From: Paulinella micropora
Taxonomy: Eukaryota; Cercozoa; Imbricatea; Euglyphida
Length of the DNA: 64,000 nucleotides
Reading direction: 5' to 3'
Assembly (NCBI GenBank): GCA_009731375.1
Contig: BJOX01000310.1
Span: 403,885 to 467,884, forward strand
Positions 22,276 through 32,993 of this stretch are shown here, piece by piece (within the stretch, counting starts at the first letter, position 1; each line of letters opens with the position of its first letter). The position numbers and the translations under genes are program-made. The notes beneath the pieces were generated by a model. The model was given only the letters and a program-made list of their open reading frames with translations. It was not told the origin of the DNA and ran no database searches.

Positions 22276-25200
22276 TTACTGCCTTCGTCGCCTTGCGCGA
22301 ACTTCTTTGCCAGGTGGCGGGCCGCCAACAAAAGTCAAGTCAAACTTCGACTCCTCAAGACTGTCCCAAATTCCGTTCGGGATGGCGCCCAATGATAAGT
22401 CAAAAGGGATGTCCAGCACTCCCCTAGGCAGTGACTGAATAGTCCACGCAGTGTGGTCTTTATCTCGAGGGGTAATAGTACCATCCCAAGTCTCGAGATC
22501 TTTTGCGTCTTTGTATACCGGTAAATATTGTCTAGCTTTTGGATCCTCAACAGGGTCCATGCTTCTCCAGAAATGGAGTACCGGTTGTATTGTTTTTGCT
22601 GCTAAGGATCTCTTCGATGTCCGTGCTGCCCGCGTAGTCTGCGGGACTGCCACAGCTCGCATGAGATAAAGATCTGAGAGAGTGTCATCGGCAACATGAG
22701 GTTCTGCCGGTCGCATCAGATAAAAAGCGTCTTGGACCCACTTGATGGTCGCTATCGCCTCCATCTTCGCTCTTAGTCTCATCCCGAACAACTCATCCTC
22801 ATCTGCCCAAGTATCCTTTGGGTGCAGAAGCGAGGTTGGGATACTAGGCTCTCGGCCGTAAACCAATTGATATGGCGAGACTGAGCTTCTGGCTCCTCCT
22901 AGTGCCGATGAGGGTAGACAGTTCATTGCAAACGCAAATGATGGTGCTGCCTCCACCCAGGCTCTCTGATTCTCCTTCTTCATACAGTACATCTTAAGCG
23001 AGGCTTTGAGGGGTCTATGTACCCGCTCGATCTTGCCATTCGCTCTCGGGTTATAGGCAGTAACATATTGCCATTTCATCCCGTAGTACTTAGATAGTCT
23101 GTCGATGACTTCATTATTAAAGTCAGAACCTCGATCAGAACATATCTTTCTAGGCACTCCGATCTGCGAGACGATCCTATCGATCAGAGCCTCCGCAGTT
23201 GTCTTGCCTGTAACGTCCTTAACAGGAACAACCCACACATAATTGGTGGCTCGATCAATGGCAGTAAGAAGGTATCTGTACCCTTCGGCCGATTCGGGGA
23301 AAGGTCCCACATGATCGATGTGTAAGAATTCAAACATCCCGGCGTGTAAAGGGAATGTACCGATCAGGCCAAAATTCGCCTTCAGCGGTGTCTTTGTGGT
23401 CTTGCATGGGATGCATGCGTCCACTTCTCTGTCTATCTCCTCCTTCATCCCCTTCCACCAAAATCGCCTCGGTATGAACCAATGGGTTCTTTGTCGACCC
23501 GGATGTGCCAGCAAGGGGCAGTTATGGGCAGCGACATATATAAAGCGCCTCAACTTCTCTGGTACCCAGAGAGTCCATTTATCCGGCTGTGACGCAAATT
23601 TGCCGTGCTGGCCCTTGTACCACAATAGCCCATCTCTCCACGCCATCTCCTTCATCTGATCTTTTATCTGCGGAGTCTTTTTAAGCTCGTTAGGGCTCTT
23701 GTATAACGTTATGAGCTCCTTGAACTCCGGATCCGTCGCCTGTTGTTGCCTCCATGCGGTAGGCGAGGCGATATGGACAGTACCGTCCTCCAACCTTACT
23801 CCTACCCTTTCTGGGTCTTCATCAAGCTCGCTTCGATTTTCCTGCGGAGGTTCAGTACAGACCTCAGTCGTCTCCTCCTCCTCTTTTATATTCGCCTTCG
23901 CGTTCTCATATGCCTCATAAGACCACTCAGCGTCTTCGAGAACATGTGCCTCACAGCATATGCCATGATCCGGGCCTTGAGGACTATATCGTAGACCCGT
24001 GCGGTCATAACGAACGCCTCTTGCCATCTGCATCGTCTCTATGTGGCTTACCTCGTACACCTTGTCCGTGGACAGATCTATCATCTCCACTGATGATACG
24101 AGAGCCGACACCTCTGACTGAAACTCTAGCCTGGAAAGGCTATCAGCGACTACGTTTCGCTTTCCCGGTAAGTAGACCATCGTGAAATTGAAACATGACA
24201 AGAAAGCTTGCCACCGCGCCAAACGGCCGGTTTGTTCATGATTCATCAACCAAAGAAGGTTATGATGATCGGTCCTAACCGTGAATAGAGGTCCTCCCCA
24301 TAGGTATTCTCTGAGCCTCTTGAGAGCCCATACTACTGCCAACGCCTCTCTCTGTCGCGTGCAGTAATTTCGCTCAGGCGCACACAGCTTGCTACTAATA
24401 AACATGATCGGGCGCAACTTTTTCTCCTCATCTTCTTGTTGCAGCACCGCACCGATCGCGAACTTAGATGCATCTGTGTCGACTACGAACGGCTTCGTAA
24501 AGTCGGGCATCATAAGTACTAATCCGCCGTCCTTGGGATCTTTATAAATGAGATCTTTGAGCGTATTAAACGCCTGCAAAGCCTCCTCATCCCACTTCTC
24601 AAAGTCTCCGAAATCAATCATCTTCTCCAACTTAGCTCGAGTTGCACCCCAATCGGGTATGAACTGGCTGTAGTACTGTGCCATCGCAAGAAAAGAGTGT
24701 AACTCCGTGCGATTCCTTGGCAACTGTCTACTCACGATCTCCTCTCTCTTTTCGCGCGATATCGAGACTCTATTATGAGAAATCTCGTAACCCAGATACG
24801 TCACACTTGTCTTGACGAGTTGATATTTCTTTAAGTTGCATTTCAGGCCAAAAGCGCCGATGCGCCTGAAGACGTCTGACAAATGATCGATATGCTCCTC
24901 CATTGGGTTAGAGTATACGATGATGTCATCGATGTAGCAAAATGCATATTCTCCCGCCTTCTGTCCTCTCCTTCTCATAAAACCATCCGCCGACTGGTCG
25001 TCATATTGACCGCTCAGCATCTTCTGCATCGCCTTCTGAAAGAGTCCCGGGGCCTGTTTAAGTCCCATCGGAAGCACCTTCCACTGGTATATTTCCATAC
25101 CGACAACGAATGCAGTCAGCCATCTGGATTTCTCGTCCAGTGGTATCTGCCAGAAGCCGTTCTTAAGGTCGATGACCGAATAGAATTTAGCATTCCGCAG

Positions 25201-27342
25201 CACTCTTCTGCCCTCTTCTAAGGTCGGCAGAGGATTTCTCTCTTCCTCTAGCACCTTATTCACACGGGCATAATTGATCGTCAAACGCCATTCTCCTCCT
25301 GGCTTAGGGACGATTTTCGGTTGAGAGACAATTGGAGATGTAGATCTCTCAATAAAGTCCTCATTGAGCAACTGCCTTACATTCTCCTCCGCTATCTTCG
25401 CCTCATGTATGCTCAAATTTGCCCTCCGTGGTGCCGGAGATGGCTCCGCACCCGGTATCTTGTAAATGACTGCAGTGAAGTCCTCAGACTTTACACCACC
25501 TGCCCGAGGAGGGTCGAAAATTTCTCTATACACCTCCATCTTAGCTTTGAGAAGCTCTTTTTCTCTCTCCGTGCCCACTCCTTCTAGGATTTTCCGCGCC
25601 ACCGCTTGGAAATCTTCCTCCGACATCTTCTTATGCTCCTTGAGGGGCGCTAAGTCCTCCTCCAAACTCATATCCTCCTCCGACAAATCGTCTAGTCCCG
25701 TTCTTTCATACGTGACTGTGTCCGGCTCATCATCATGGCCAATTCCGACAAGCATATCAATAAGGTTCGCGTATTGTATCGGAGCCTTACGGGTGTAAAA
25801 ACCATCAAAGCATGTGAAGGCTTGAGGTATTAATTTCAACTTGTCCTGGGCTCTGAGCTTCTGCTTGTAAGCACTGCTCTGCTCACGAGACCCGAGTCGA
25901 CAAGCCACCACTAATTGTTGCTTGCGGGAGGGCACCGGTATAGGATGATCAATAAGCCGGTCCCTTATCTCCTGTGCCCATATCGCCTTCTCATTGTATG
26001 GCAGAATGACAGAGTACGGCTTGTTGCTCTCAAACAGAGTCCGTAAACACCTTTTCACTTCCGTTAATGCGCGCGGCCAGGTGGGCACGTCACCCCAAAA
26101 GTTAGCGATAAAAGTTTTAATGTCATCCGCTGGAGTATCGTGGATACGCCCCTTCCTCCTTGGCACGAACGCCTCTCTCTTCTCATCTGACACCTTCGCG
26201 TGGTAACAGTAGCCATTAGTAATATGGACATCTGCACCGCCACCTTCTGCGAATCTGGCCAACGACGGGCACTGTTTCGCAACACATATTATCTCCTCAT
26301 TACGCGCTACGACTAAGTCATCAATAGACTTTTTGTCCCATGCGGGAATCGTAACCGTATACGCCTGCATCTCCGTCTCCCAATTGTCGGTCCAGGACAG
26401 TTCGTCCGGCACTGTGACATAGGGGTGCACATAGGCTTCAGTTACCTCATGTACGAAGGCCAACTTTTTTATCTCCGTTGCTAGACTCAGCTCAAAAGCC
26501 TCGTAGGAGTCAGTAGCGGTCATCGGATTAATATCCTCCTCCTCTCCTCTCTTCACTCCATAAATTACCCGCCGTGCGGCGCAATCGATCACAGCCCCCA
26601 TCGTAGCCAATTGGTCATACGACAGCAGGATTGAACCGTGGTAATCGGGGACAACATAGAGGTCCGCACGATATACTCGACCGGATGTCAATTTAAAAAT
26701 TAATGTGACGATGCCCGTAATTTCTGTACGGCTGCCTACCCCTTTTAGGGTCCCCTTTGTTTTTCTAGTGTTTTTGTCCACCCATGCCCGGTGACCGTTT
26801 AAAAACTTCCGGCCGACAATATTAATATTCGCCATCGTATCATTACCAACTTTCAATGTGGTTTGCAAAGTTTCACAAAAGAGGTCAGTGTAGCATAGCG
26901 CGTCCGGTCTGTGTAAACTAGCCGCTAGCACATGAATTTTTTGTTCTAAGGTTTTGAGTCTAAGCTCAAGTTCCTTGTCCTCTTTTCGTTCCTCCTCCTT
27001 CCTCTCTAGCTTAGCCTCTCGAGTATCCGGGTCTTCCGGTATCTCGGGTGTCTGTGAGACAGAGTCTGGTACACTGAGTGTACATGTGTCTACAGTAGAG
27101 ACTATTGAGTCCGTCGGCGGCGAAACGACCCGCTGTTTCTTTGCAGGCGAAGGCCCAGCATTCGGTTTCGGTTTCCTCTCCTCCATCGCCTTCTTCGCCT
27201 TCCTATTTGCATCATTTATCATATTAGCTCTCGAAGGATGGACTAGCAAATGCTTACCTTGAGGCTTTCGAGGCTGTGTGCCTTCAACTTCACTTCTAGG
27301 AGGTACGGGACTGATCGTATTCTGTTCAACAACAGCAGGCAT
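22276..27342 (-). CDS. pol: Gypsy A pol polyprotein (protease, RT, RNase H, integrase)
   Basis: 1688 residues from the first ATG, in frame with gag across one UGA. Domains by residue: retropepsin-like, about 160-265, with GNDTMAN at 166 and the later LSYDQLATMGAVIDC; RT, about 660-860, with YIDD at 803-806; RNase H, about 945-1075, with FVVDTDASKFAIGAVLQ; integrase zinc domain (H-H-C-C, HNCPLLAHPGRQRTH), about 1270-1310; integrase core D-D-E (HIDHVGPFP, SDRGSDF, ERVHR), about 1340-1440. After KMEA, near residue 1535, the sequence leaves the path of Gypsy B, which goes on into a GPY/F-like module: about 60-80 residues are missing in frame. The C-terminal tail ends in RARRRRQ. The protease triplet is Asp-Thr-Met rather than Asp-Thr-Gly. 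Confidence 0.95.
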   Translation of the reverse strand: MPAVVEQNTISPVPPRSEVEGTQPRKPQGKHLLVHPSRANMINDANRKAKKAMEERKPKPNAGPSPAKKQRVVSPPTDSIVSTVDTCTLSVPDSVSQTPEIPEDPDTREAKLERKEEERKEDKELELRLKTLEQKIHVLAASLHRPDALCYTDLFCETLQTTLKVGNDTMANINIVGRKFLNGHRAWVDKNTRKTKGTLKGVGSRTEITGIVTLIFKLTSGRVYRADLYVVPDYHGSILLSYDQLATMGAVIDCAARRVIYGVKRGEEEDINPMTATDSYEAFELSLATEIKKLAFVHEVTEAYVHPYVTVPDELSWTDNWETEMQAYTVTIPAWDKKSIDDLVVARNEEIICVAKQCPSLARFAEGGGADVHITNGYCYHAKVSDEKREAFVPRRKGRIHDTPADDIKTFIANFWGDVPTWPRALTEVKRCLRTLFESNKPYSVILPYNEKAIWAQEIRDRLIDHPIPVPSRKQQLVVACRLGSREQSSAYKQKLRAQDKLKLIPQAFTCFDGFYTRKAPIQYANLIDMLVGIGHDDEPDTVTYERTGLDDLSEEDMSLEEDLAPLKEHKKMSEEDFQAVARKILEGVGTEREKELLKAKMEVYREIFDPPRAGGVKSEDFTAVIYKIPGAEPSPAPRRANLSIHEAKIAEENVRQLLNEDFIERSTSPIVSQPKIVPKPGGEWRLTINYARVNKVLEEERNPLPTLEEGRRVLRNAKFYSVIDLKNGFWQIPLDEKSRWLTAFVVGMEIYQWKVLPMGLKQAPGLFQKAMQKMLSGQYDDQSADGFMRRRGQKAGEYAFCYIDDIIVYSNPMEEHIDHLSDVFRRIGAFGLKCNLKKYQLVKTSVTYLGYEISHNRVSISREKREEIVSRQLPRNRTELHSFLAMAQYYSQFIPDWGATRAKLEKMIDFGDFEKWDEEALQAFNTLKDLIYKDPKDGGLVLMMPDFTKPFVVDTDASKFAIGAVLQQEDEEKKLRPIMFISSKLCAPERNYCTRQREALAVVWALKRLREYLWGGPLFTVRTDHHNLLWLMNHEQTGRLARWQAFLSCFNFTMVYLPGKRNVVADSLSRLEFQSEVSALVSSVEMIDLSTDKVYEVSHIETMQMARGVRYDRTGLRYSPQGPDHGICCEAHVLEDAEWSYEAYENAKANIKEEEETTEVCTEPPQENRSELDEDPERVGVRLEDGTVHIASPTAWRQQQATDPEFKELITLYKSPNELKKTPQIKDQMKEMAWRDGLLWYKGQHGKFASQPDKWTLWVPEKLRRFIYVAAHNCPLLAHPGRQRTHWFIPRRFWWKGMKEEIDREVDACIPCKTTKTPLKANFGLIGTFPLHAGMFEFLHIDHVGPFPESAEGYRYLLTAIDRATNYVWVVPVKDVTGKTTAEALIDRIVSQIGVPRKICSDRGSDFNNEVIDRLSKYYGMKWQYVTAYNPRANGKIERVHRPLKASLKMYCMKKENQRAWVEAAPSFAFAMNCLPSSALGGARSSVSPYQLVYGREPSIPTSLLHPKDTWADEDELFGMRLRAKMEAIATIKWVQDAFYLMRPAEPHVADDTLSDLYLMRAVAVPQTTRAARTSKRSLAAKTIQPVLHFWRSMDPVEDPKARQYLPVYKDAKDLETWDGTITPRDKDHTAWTIQSLPRGVLDIPFDLSLGAIPNGIWDSLEESKFDLTFVGGPPPGKEVRARRRRQ

Positions 27343-27390
27343 AACCGTGACTGTCGGATTAAAAAGAACAGTTTTTGTCCCCTTCTCCCT

Positions 27391-27410
27391 CTTCTCCTCC
27401 CGTCATTCTA
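27391..27410 (-). promoter_or_regulatory. Candidate UGA readthrough site between gag and pol (Gypsy A)
   Basis: Minus strand reads GAA-TGA-CGG-GAG, with TGA at 27405-27403. Pol continues in the same frame with no other stop. UGA followed by CGG is the known type II leaky stop context. Gypsy B has GAA-TGA-CTG-GAG at the same place. Confidence 0.75.
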
Positions 27411-29441
27411 AGACTTCAATACGCTCACCTGGGTCGGTGCCAGCGTCTTGTTGGTCCCCACTCACAGCGGCATATGCCTGCTGGGGATAGTTGGAGCTGG
27501 AACTGGAGCTAGAGCTATTCCAGTATCCGCTTCCTCTGGGAGGGCGCGTTGGGGTCCTCGTTGGGGTCCAGCCTCCACTTGGACGATAGCCCGTGTGGCC
27601 TCGACCTCCCCTTCCTCCTCCTCTTTGCGTCCCTCGGGACCCTCGAGACGATCCTCTCATTCCTCCTCCTCTTGTCGGCGCCATTGGTCGGCCCTTTTGT
27701 TGTTCTTTCGCCTCCTTCTTCTGCATCTTCTCAAGGAAGGAAATGATGGCCCCGCGGAACTCCGCATCGTCGACCATATTTGCACTCCACTTCCTCTCCT
27801 CCAACTCCTTCTTGTACATGAAGTATGTGCCCCTTCTGCTGCCTTTGAGCTCTCGCAAGAAGGTATTTCGCATCCTCACATCATCAGAGTCATGGCTGTA
27901 TGGGCAGTTGCCTAAGCCAAGCTCTTGCTCCTTCTTGCACGTCATGTATGAGAAATAGCGGTAACAAGGTACCTTCTCATCTCTCCCTCTCTTCAGACCT
28001 GCCACCCGAGTTGCATGTGCTGCTTGGGCACCTACAACCCCCTGTGTCGTGGTACTGGAGAGTGACTCAGTGGCAGTGTCCAATTCGGAACACGCGTCGA
28101 GCACCTCCTTGAACAGGTCGTCCGGCTGAGTAGCCGCAACAGTCTTCTCGTATATATTGGTTTCCAAAAAGTCCCCCTTCTTCACCGCCTTGAAGGACGG
28201 ACATGATTGTATGAGCCGTGCGAGCTTGCTCGGGTGTCTGGCACACAAAGCGCTCAAGAAGTACAGAATGATGGACTTCCGGCTATAAAAGAGCCCGTAC
28301 TTGGCGCTGACCTCCGTGAGGATCGCCGCCAACCTCGTGCTATCGCCTAACCCTGTGTTCACCTCTTGAAAAATTTCGAACCCAATCAAAGTACCAGTGC
28401 ACAGGTGCTGATACCCATGAGTTTTAAAATATTGCAAGAGGACGGCAACTGGCACCGTGCATTGCAGGTCTGTGGTGGTCTTTCTAGCCGACACCACTCC
28501 CGCTCGCAACGTTTTGTATGCCGCTACATCAAACCCTTGTGTAAGGATTGATGGGTCCAACAAGGTGGACAACGCCTCATACTCTTGTGTTTCGTCCGTT
28601 GGATGCTGCTTCATACAAGCATCTATCCTTCGGAGCTTGTCACGAAGGCCAGCATCCGTATCCTTCTGACTCGCTGTCTCTGCATACAGCGTAAGAGCAG
28701 TTGGATCGGACTTGGTATATTTTTGGAAGGCCTGCATGATAGCCTGTCTGTCCTTCTTGTCGTTATTGTTGACAATGACAGTGGTAGGCGCTGAGCCAGT
28801 CGTAGAGGCGGGAGGGGCTGCATGGGTTGGCGAGGCGAAACTAGGGGGAGACAGAAAAGTTCCAGAGGAAAGTGCCTGCCTTGTTGCCGTCGCCCTAGCC
28901 AATGCAATTTGTGCCTCCAACTCCTTCCTTTCTTTTTCTGTTGCTATATCCCTGATGTGCAGGTCTTGAGCATGATGAAAGAATGACATGAGCTCGGCTG
29001 CCTTCCGAAGAAGCAGAGTTTTCTCCGCCATCTCCTTCTCTGTTGCTTTGTTAGTAGCAGGGAGTGCCTGCTTCGGCTCCAAGATCGTATGATCCTTCGT
29101 CTGAGCCCACCTCTTCCATGCATCGTCCTTTTGAAAGGCCGCATGCAGCTTTTTCAGCTTCGTCACCCCTCCGACTTCCCCTTCTATTTCCTGCAGGACT
29201 GGGTGAGTGTCCCTGCCAAATTTGGTTTGTTGGAGTGTGCCAAAGTCAATTAACTTGGCCTCCATAAGTTTCAAAGGCACATCCATGACATTAAGCTGCC
29301 CTCGCAGGTTCTTGCCTTTGAACTCTCTTTCTCCCTTCTTTATTCCTTCGATGTCCTGACCAGGATCAAGCAACCTGACCAGTGCTCTGGTCCTCCATGG
29401 CAGCACACTTTTCGCAGACTGGTACTCATAGAGTATAGCAC
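27403..29441 (-). CDS. gag: Gypsy A gag, 5' end lost in assembly gap
   Basis: About 680 visible residues of the capsid/nucleocapsid protein. The true start lies in the gap 29442-30061: in Gypsy B the matching region is nearly 400 residues from its ATG. Visible parts: helical capsid-like segments (YQHLCTGTLIGFEIF, conserved in Gypsy B); a CCCH-like finger, C-x8-C-x10-C-x3-H, in CYRYFSYMTCKK..CPYSHD; then an Arg/Gly-rich tail (RGGGMRGSSRGSRGTQRGG) typical of RNA binding. It ends ERIEVLE then TGA. Confidence 0.9.
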
Positions 29442-30061
29442 NNNNNNNNNNNNNNNNNNNNNNNNNNNNNNNNNNNNNNNNNNNNNNNNNNNNNNNNNNN
29501 NNNNNNNNNNNNNNNNNNNNNNNNNNNNNNNNNNNNNNNNNNNNNNNNNNNNNNNNNNNNNNNNNNNNNNNNNNNNNNNNNNNNNNNNNNNNNNNNNNNN
29601 NNNNNNNNNNNNNNNNNNNNNNNNNNNNNNNNNNNNNNNNNNNNNNNNNNNNNNNNNNNNNNNNNNNNNNNNNNNNNNNNNNNNNNNNNNNNNNNNNNNN
29701 NNNNNNNNNNNNNNNNNNNNNNNNNNNNNNNNNNNNNNNNNNNNNNNNNNNNNNNNNNNNNNNNNNNNNNNNNNNNNNNNNNNNNNNNNNNNNNNNNNNN
29801 NNNNNNNNNNNNNNNNNNNNNNNNNNNNNNNNNNNNNNNNNNNNNNNNNNNNNNNNNNNNNNNNNNNNNNNNNNNNNNNNNNNNNNNNNNNNNNNNNNNN
29901 NNNNNNNNNNNNNNNNNNNNNNNNNNNNNNNNNNNNNNNNNNNNNNNNNNNNNNNNNNNNNNNNNNNNNNNNNNNNNNNNNNNNNNNNNNNNNNNNNNNN
30001 NNNNNNNNNNNNNNNNNNNNNNNNNNNNNNNNNNNNNNNNNNNNNNNNNNNNNNNNNNNNN
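29442..30061. other. Assembly gap (620 N) in Gypsy A
   Basis: Covers the start of gag and part of the leader. By comparison with Gypsy B the missing sequence is probably nearer 1.1 kb, so the gap length is not exact. Confidence 0.9.
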
Positions 30062-30443
30062 GTGACTTGAAAGGCAACTAAGTGCACAGACTTGAGAGGG
30101 AGAGTACTAGGCTCGTGTCCTTCAAGTTTGTTTGTCACTGTGAGTGTTTGTTCGTACGTCTGTTGACTTACTCTGTCTCCGCCTCAAGGGAGAACAGGAG
30201 AACAGAAAAGATGTCTGGTATCTGCCTCAAGGGAGAACAGGGATAAAGGCTGTGGAGAGGGTACTGGGACACCTACTCACAAACGCCTAGACGTATTGTT
30301 TTGCAAAAGAGCTTGTGTGGGGATGTGTTGGAGTATTTGTTGTTTGAGTCTGCCTACTCAATGGAGATAGGTCAGCCCAAATTTTCCTTCTGCCGTCAAA
30401 GGACAAGCCAGAAAAGAAATCAGCCGTGTTCTGGTGACTCCAA
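30062..30443 (-). other. Gypsy A leader and primer-binding site
   Basis: Untranslated leader. Directly inside the LTR the minus strand reads TGGAGTCACCAGAACACGG (30425-30442), a primer-binding site starting with the usual TGG. The tRNA could not be named. The frame that enters gag through the gap from 30138 is leader, not gag. Confidence 0.75.
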
Positions 30444-30694
30444 TGTTAAAATCCCCGAAGATAGCTCGTTAAAAAGTCGGTAATACAACCAAACACAAAT
30501 CCCCAAAGGAGAATGATGTCTCGTTATATTAGCTCAGTGAAACCGCACAAAAGAAAGCGGCAACAGACCAAGGTTAAAATGGCATTAGGTCAAATCCGGC
30601 CAAACGATATTGAAATAATGGGAAGAAACTAGGTGCACCTGACACCAAAAAAAGTGTACTTTTTACCGGCTATCCGGGGGGTGATGTGCCTACA
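30444..30694 (-). repeat. Gypsy A 5' LTR
   Basis: 251 bp, TG..CA, matching the 3' LTR at 21232-21478. Followed by the target duplication TCTC at 30695-30698. Confidence 0.93.
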
Positions 30695-31085
30695 TCTCGA
30701 TACGATTAAAACAATAGCAGTAGGTCCTTACAGTATGACCATATCAGTAGGTAAGCTTAATTACATCATTGACTCGTTGAGTCCAACATAATTAGTTAAT
30801 TCCGCCATCTCGCCAATAATAAGACTATTCGATGTACAGTTGGCTCCGATCTCCCATGTCTTTTCCCGCTCTCGCCGTAATGCGACCGATGGTGGTCTGA
30901 TCCACGCGCTTCGCATTGACGCTCGACTTTTACTTCGACGGGAACAATTTCAAAAGATGCGCAAAACACTTCCTGCACACTTCAAAGAGAGAAAACTCGC
31001 AAAACAACAACATGAGTTGACTTTGCGTAATTTGCTTATTTTGCGTGAGTTTGCAGACTTGAGATGTAAAATTATGGATCAAGTG

Positions 31086-32414
31086 TTACCATAAATTTAC
31101 AAACGAGATATTCGAATTGGTCTTAGGAACATGTTTGGTTAGTACGTCTGCTATTTGTTTCTTAGTTCCTACCTTTACAAACTTAATCTCATTGTCTCTC
31201 TGTGCATGATGAATGAAATGCAGTTCTAAGGGTAAGTGTTTAGTACGTGGTCCTGACATTCCCCTCTCTGCTGCTAAGATAGTCTGTGCATTATCTTCAT
31301 AAAGCTCGATCGGCCCTTTCTGTGCTATACCCAACTCTTCTGTGATGTGTCTGATAGCCAATCCTTCTCGTATGCACTCTGCTGCTGCGAAAATTTCCGC
31401 GTCATTAGAACTTAGTGCAATTCTAGTCTGTCGTTTCGATAACCAAGCTACCGGGTCTCCACCCCAAAGCACTACATAACCTGTACGTGACTTTCCTGTT
31501 TTCTTACAGACCTTATGCGCAGCATCTGGCCATAAAGTAATCTTGGGGTACGTCCTTCCTTCTTGTGACGATTTAGGACCGTGAAATGCAATACCACGAT
31601 ACAAACTTTTCAGATATCTGAAGATCCTACCTAGTAAAGCAAAAGCAAGTCCTTGATTTACTGTTTGTATCACGCTAGCTGCATTCAGTGCTTGATCTGC
31701 ATCTGGACGTGTCATCTTAGTTAGAAACAAAAGTTTACCTACCAAACTAGGAATTGAATGCTTTCTAAGAGCGCTTGTTTCTCCCATAGGTTCGGGTTCA
31801 TGTTCTGCACTAGGAGTGCTTACTGGTCTGACATCGGCATATCCTACATCCTTTGAAATCTGTTTCTGATACTTCTTCTGGTGCAATAAAATGCGTCCTC
31901 CTTCCTGAACTATCTCTATTCCTTTAAACTCCTTAGCCACTCCCAAACGCTTAAGAGGATAAAGATTTTCTAGTTTACTAGCAAAACGGTCATACGCTTG
32001 TTCGTTAGGAGCTGAGAGAATAAGATCATCATGGAAAATACCAATGATAGCATCTCTTATCGGCTTATCTTTTTCAACGAACATACATAAATCAGAGTCT
32101 AGTAACCTGAATCCTAATTCCTCTAACTTAGGGGCTAAAATCTCATACCATCTCTTACCAGCTTGCGGCGCGCCATACAGAGCTCCATCTACTCTCCATA
32201 TCATGCCTTCATGCTCTTCAGTGTCTATCCCATCGGGTGCATAAGCGTAAACAAGATTATGCATTCGTGCATTTAGATAAGCATTTTTGAAGTCTATGCA
32301 GTATAACTTATGTCCATGCCATGCTGCAAGCTTAGACGAAAAGAGTAATGAGCGATGCGCAGCGCAGGGCACAAATAATTGATCTGGGTTATAGCTAACT
32401 CCTGGCTCTAGCAT
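31086..32414 (-). CDS. Copia A reverse transcriptase - RNase H fragment
   Basis: 442 residues. RT part: YCIDFKNAYLNA, DGALYGAPQAGKRWYEIL, and the catalytic region IIGIFHDDLILSA. RNase H part: DADQALNAASVIQTVNQ, GDPVAWLSKRQTRIALSS, NDAEIFAAAECIREGLA, YEDNAQTILAAE, RTKHLPLELHF, and the C-terminal IADVLTKHVPK. In copia B the catalytic site reads FHVDDLILSA: copia A has lost one codon (3 bp, near 32031-32034), leaving FHDD and probably a dead RT. The first Met is inside the RT domain, so this is not a natural start; reading enters from 32465-32824 by a -1 shift. Confidence 0.93.
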   Translation of the reverse strand: MLEPGVSYNPDQLFVPCAAHRSLLFSSKLAAWHGHKLYCIDFKNAYLNARMHNLVYAYAPDGIDTEEHEGMIWRVDGALYGAPQAGKRWYEILAPKLEELGFRLLDSDLCMFVEKDKPIRDAIIGIFHDDLILSAPNEQAYDRFASKLENLYPLKRLGVAKEFKGIEIVQEGGRILLHQKKYQKQISKDVGYADVRPVSTPSAEHEPEPMGETSALRKHSIPSLVGKLLFLTKMTRPDADQALNAASVIQTVNQGLAFALLGRIFRYLKSLYRGIAFHGPKSSQEGRTYPKITLWPDAAHKVCKKTGKSRTGYVVLWGGDPVAWLSKRQTRIALSSNDAEIFAAAECIREGLAIRHITEELGIAQKGPIELYEDNAQTILAAERGMSGPRTKHLPLELHFIHHAQRDNEIKFVKVGTKKQIADVLTKHVPKTNSNISFVNLW

Positions 32415-32464
32415 ATCTCCCCCTAAAGCTAACCTTGACTTAATGAACTTACGTCCCTTTTTGT

Positions 32465-32824
32465 CTAGTTTGACTTTTTATGTACCCAAGTTACTCTCAC
32501 TACTTTTACTCCTTTTTCTTTCGCTTCCTTAGGGTTTACCCACGTGTAAGTGTTAAAAGACTTTAGAGCTTCGATGTCTTTATCCATTCCTGCTTTCAAC
32601 TCTTTCGCAGTTAATCCCTCACTAACGATTGCCTTTGGTACCTTCAATGTCAGGTACAGTAACGCAGTGGGTTGATCCTCTACGATACTTTCTGCGGACA
32701 TCTCGGGATGCTCTAGTTCTCCGACGGGTTTTATCCTATCTATCCGATACTTTCTAATTTCGCTATCTAATATCTTTTCTACTTGACCGTCGTCAAAGAC
32801 TACGAAGTGACTGGGCTTAGGCAT
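32465..32824 (-). CDS. Copia A RT N-terminal part
   Basis: 119 residues, MPKPSHFVVFDDGQ to TWVHKKSN, the linker and first strand of the copia RT. It stops at TAG (32465-32467), just after CAT-AAA-AAG; the rest of RT follows in the -1 frame. The same break, with the same bases, is present in copia B. Confidence 0.85.
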   Translation of the reverse strand: MPKPSHFVVFDDGQVEKILDSEIRKYRIDRIKPVGELEHPEMSAESIVEDQPTALLYLTLKVPKAIVSEGLTAKELKAGMDKDIEALKSFNTYTWVNPKEAKEKGVKVVRVTWVHKKSN

Positions 32825-32953
32825 CTTACGGATTTTAAGTCTCTCTCCCTTCTCGCATGGTTTTAAGACCTTTCCTTCTCTCTTAACTGATTGCCAGTTG
32901 TCTCCATATTCTTCCTTTGCCCATTCTTCTCCGAAAGCTACTCCCGGAACACT

Positions 32954-32956
<3 letters not shown>

Positions 32957-32986
<30 letters not shown>

Positions 32987-32993
32987 GTCAATG
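32957..32993 (+). repeat. (CT)n tract in copia A
   Basis: About 17 CT units where copia B has a much shorter interrupted tract. Confidence 0.9.

Larger units (their letters stand above)
21232..30694 (-). mobile_element. Gypsy A, complete Ty3/Gypsy LTR retrotransposon
   Basis: 9463 bp from LTR to LTR, flanked by TCTC at 21228-21231 and 30695-30698 (4-bp target duplication). Order on the minus strand: 5' LTR, primer-binding site, leader, gag, UGA, pol, a 0.8-kb 3' region, polypurine tract, 3' LTR. The LTRs (251 and 247 bp) differ by three substitutions and three small indels, which means a recent insertion. It is nested in the 3' end of copia A. The element is probably not fully active: the integrase C-terminal module is deleted in frame. 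Confidence 0.93.

Noticed and set aside
29442-30138. Gag A frame starting MTNKLEGHEP at 30138
   Set aside because: By comparison with Gypsy B this is untranslated leader; the frame only looks continuous because it runs through N.
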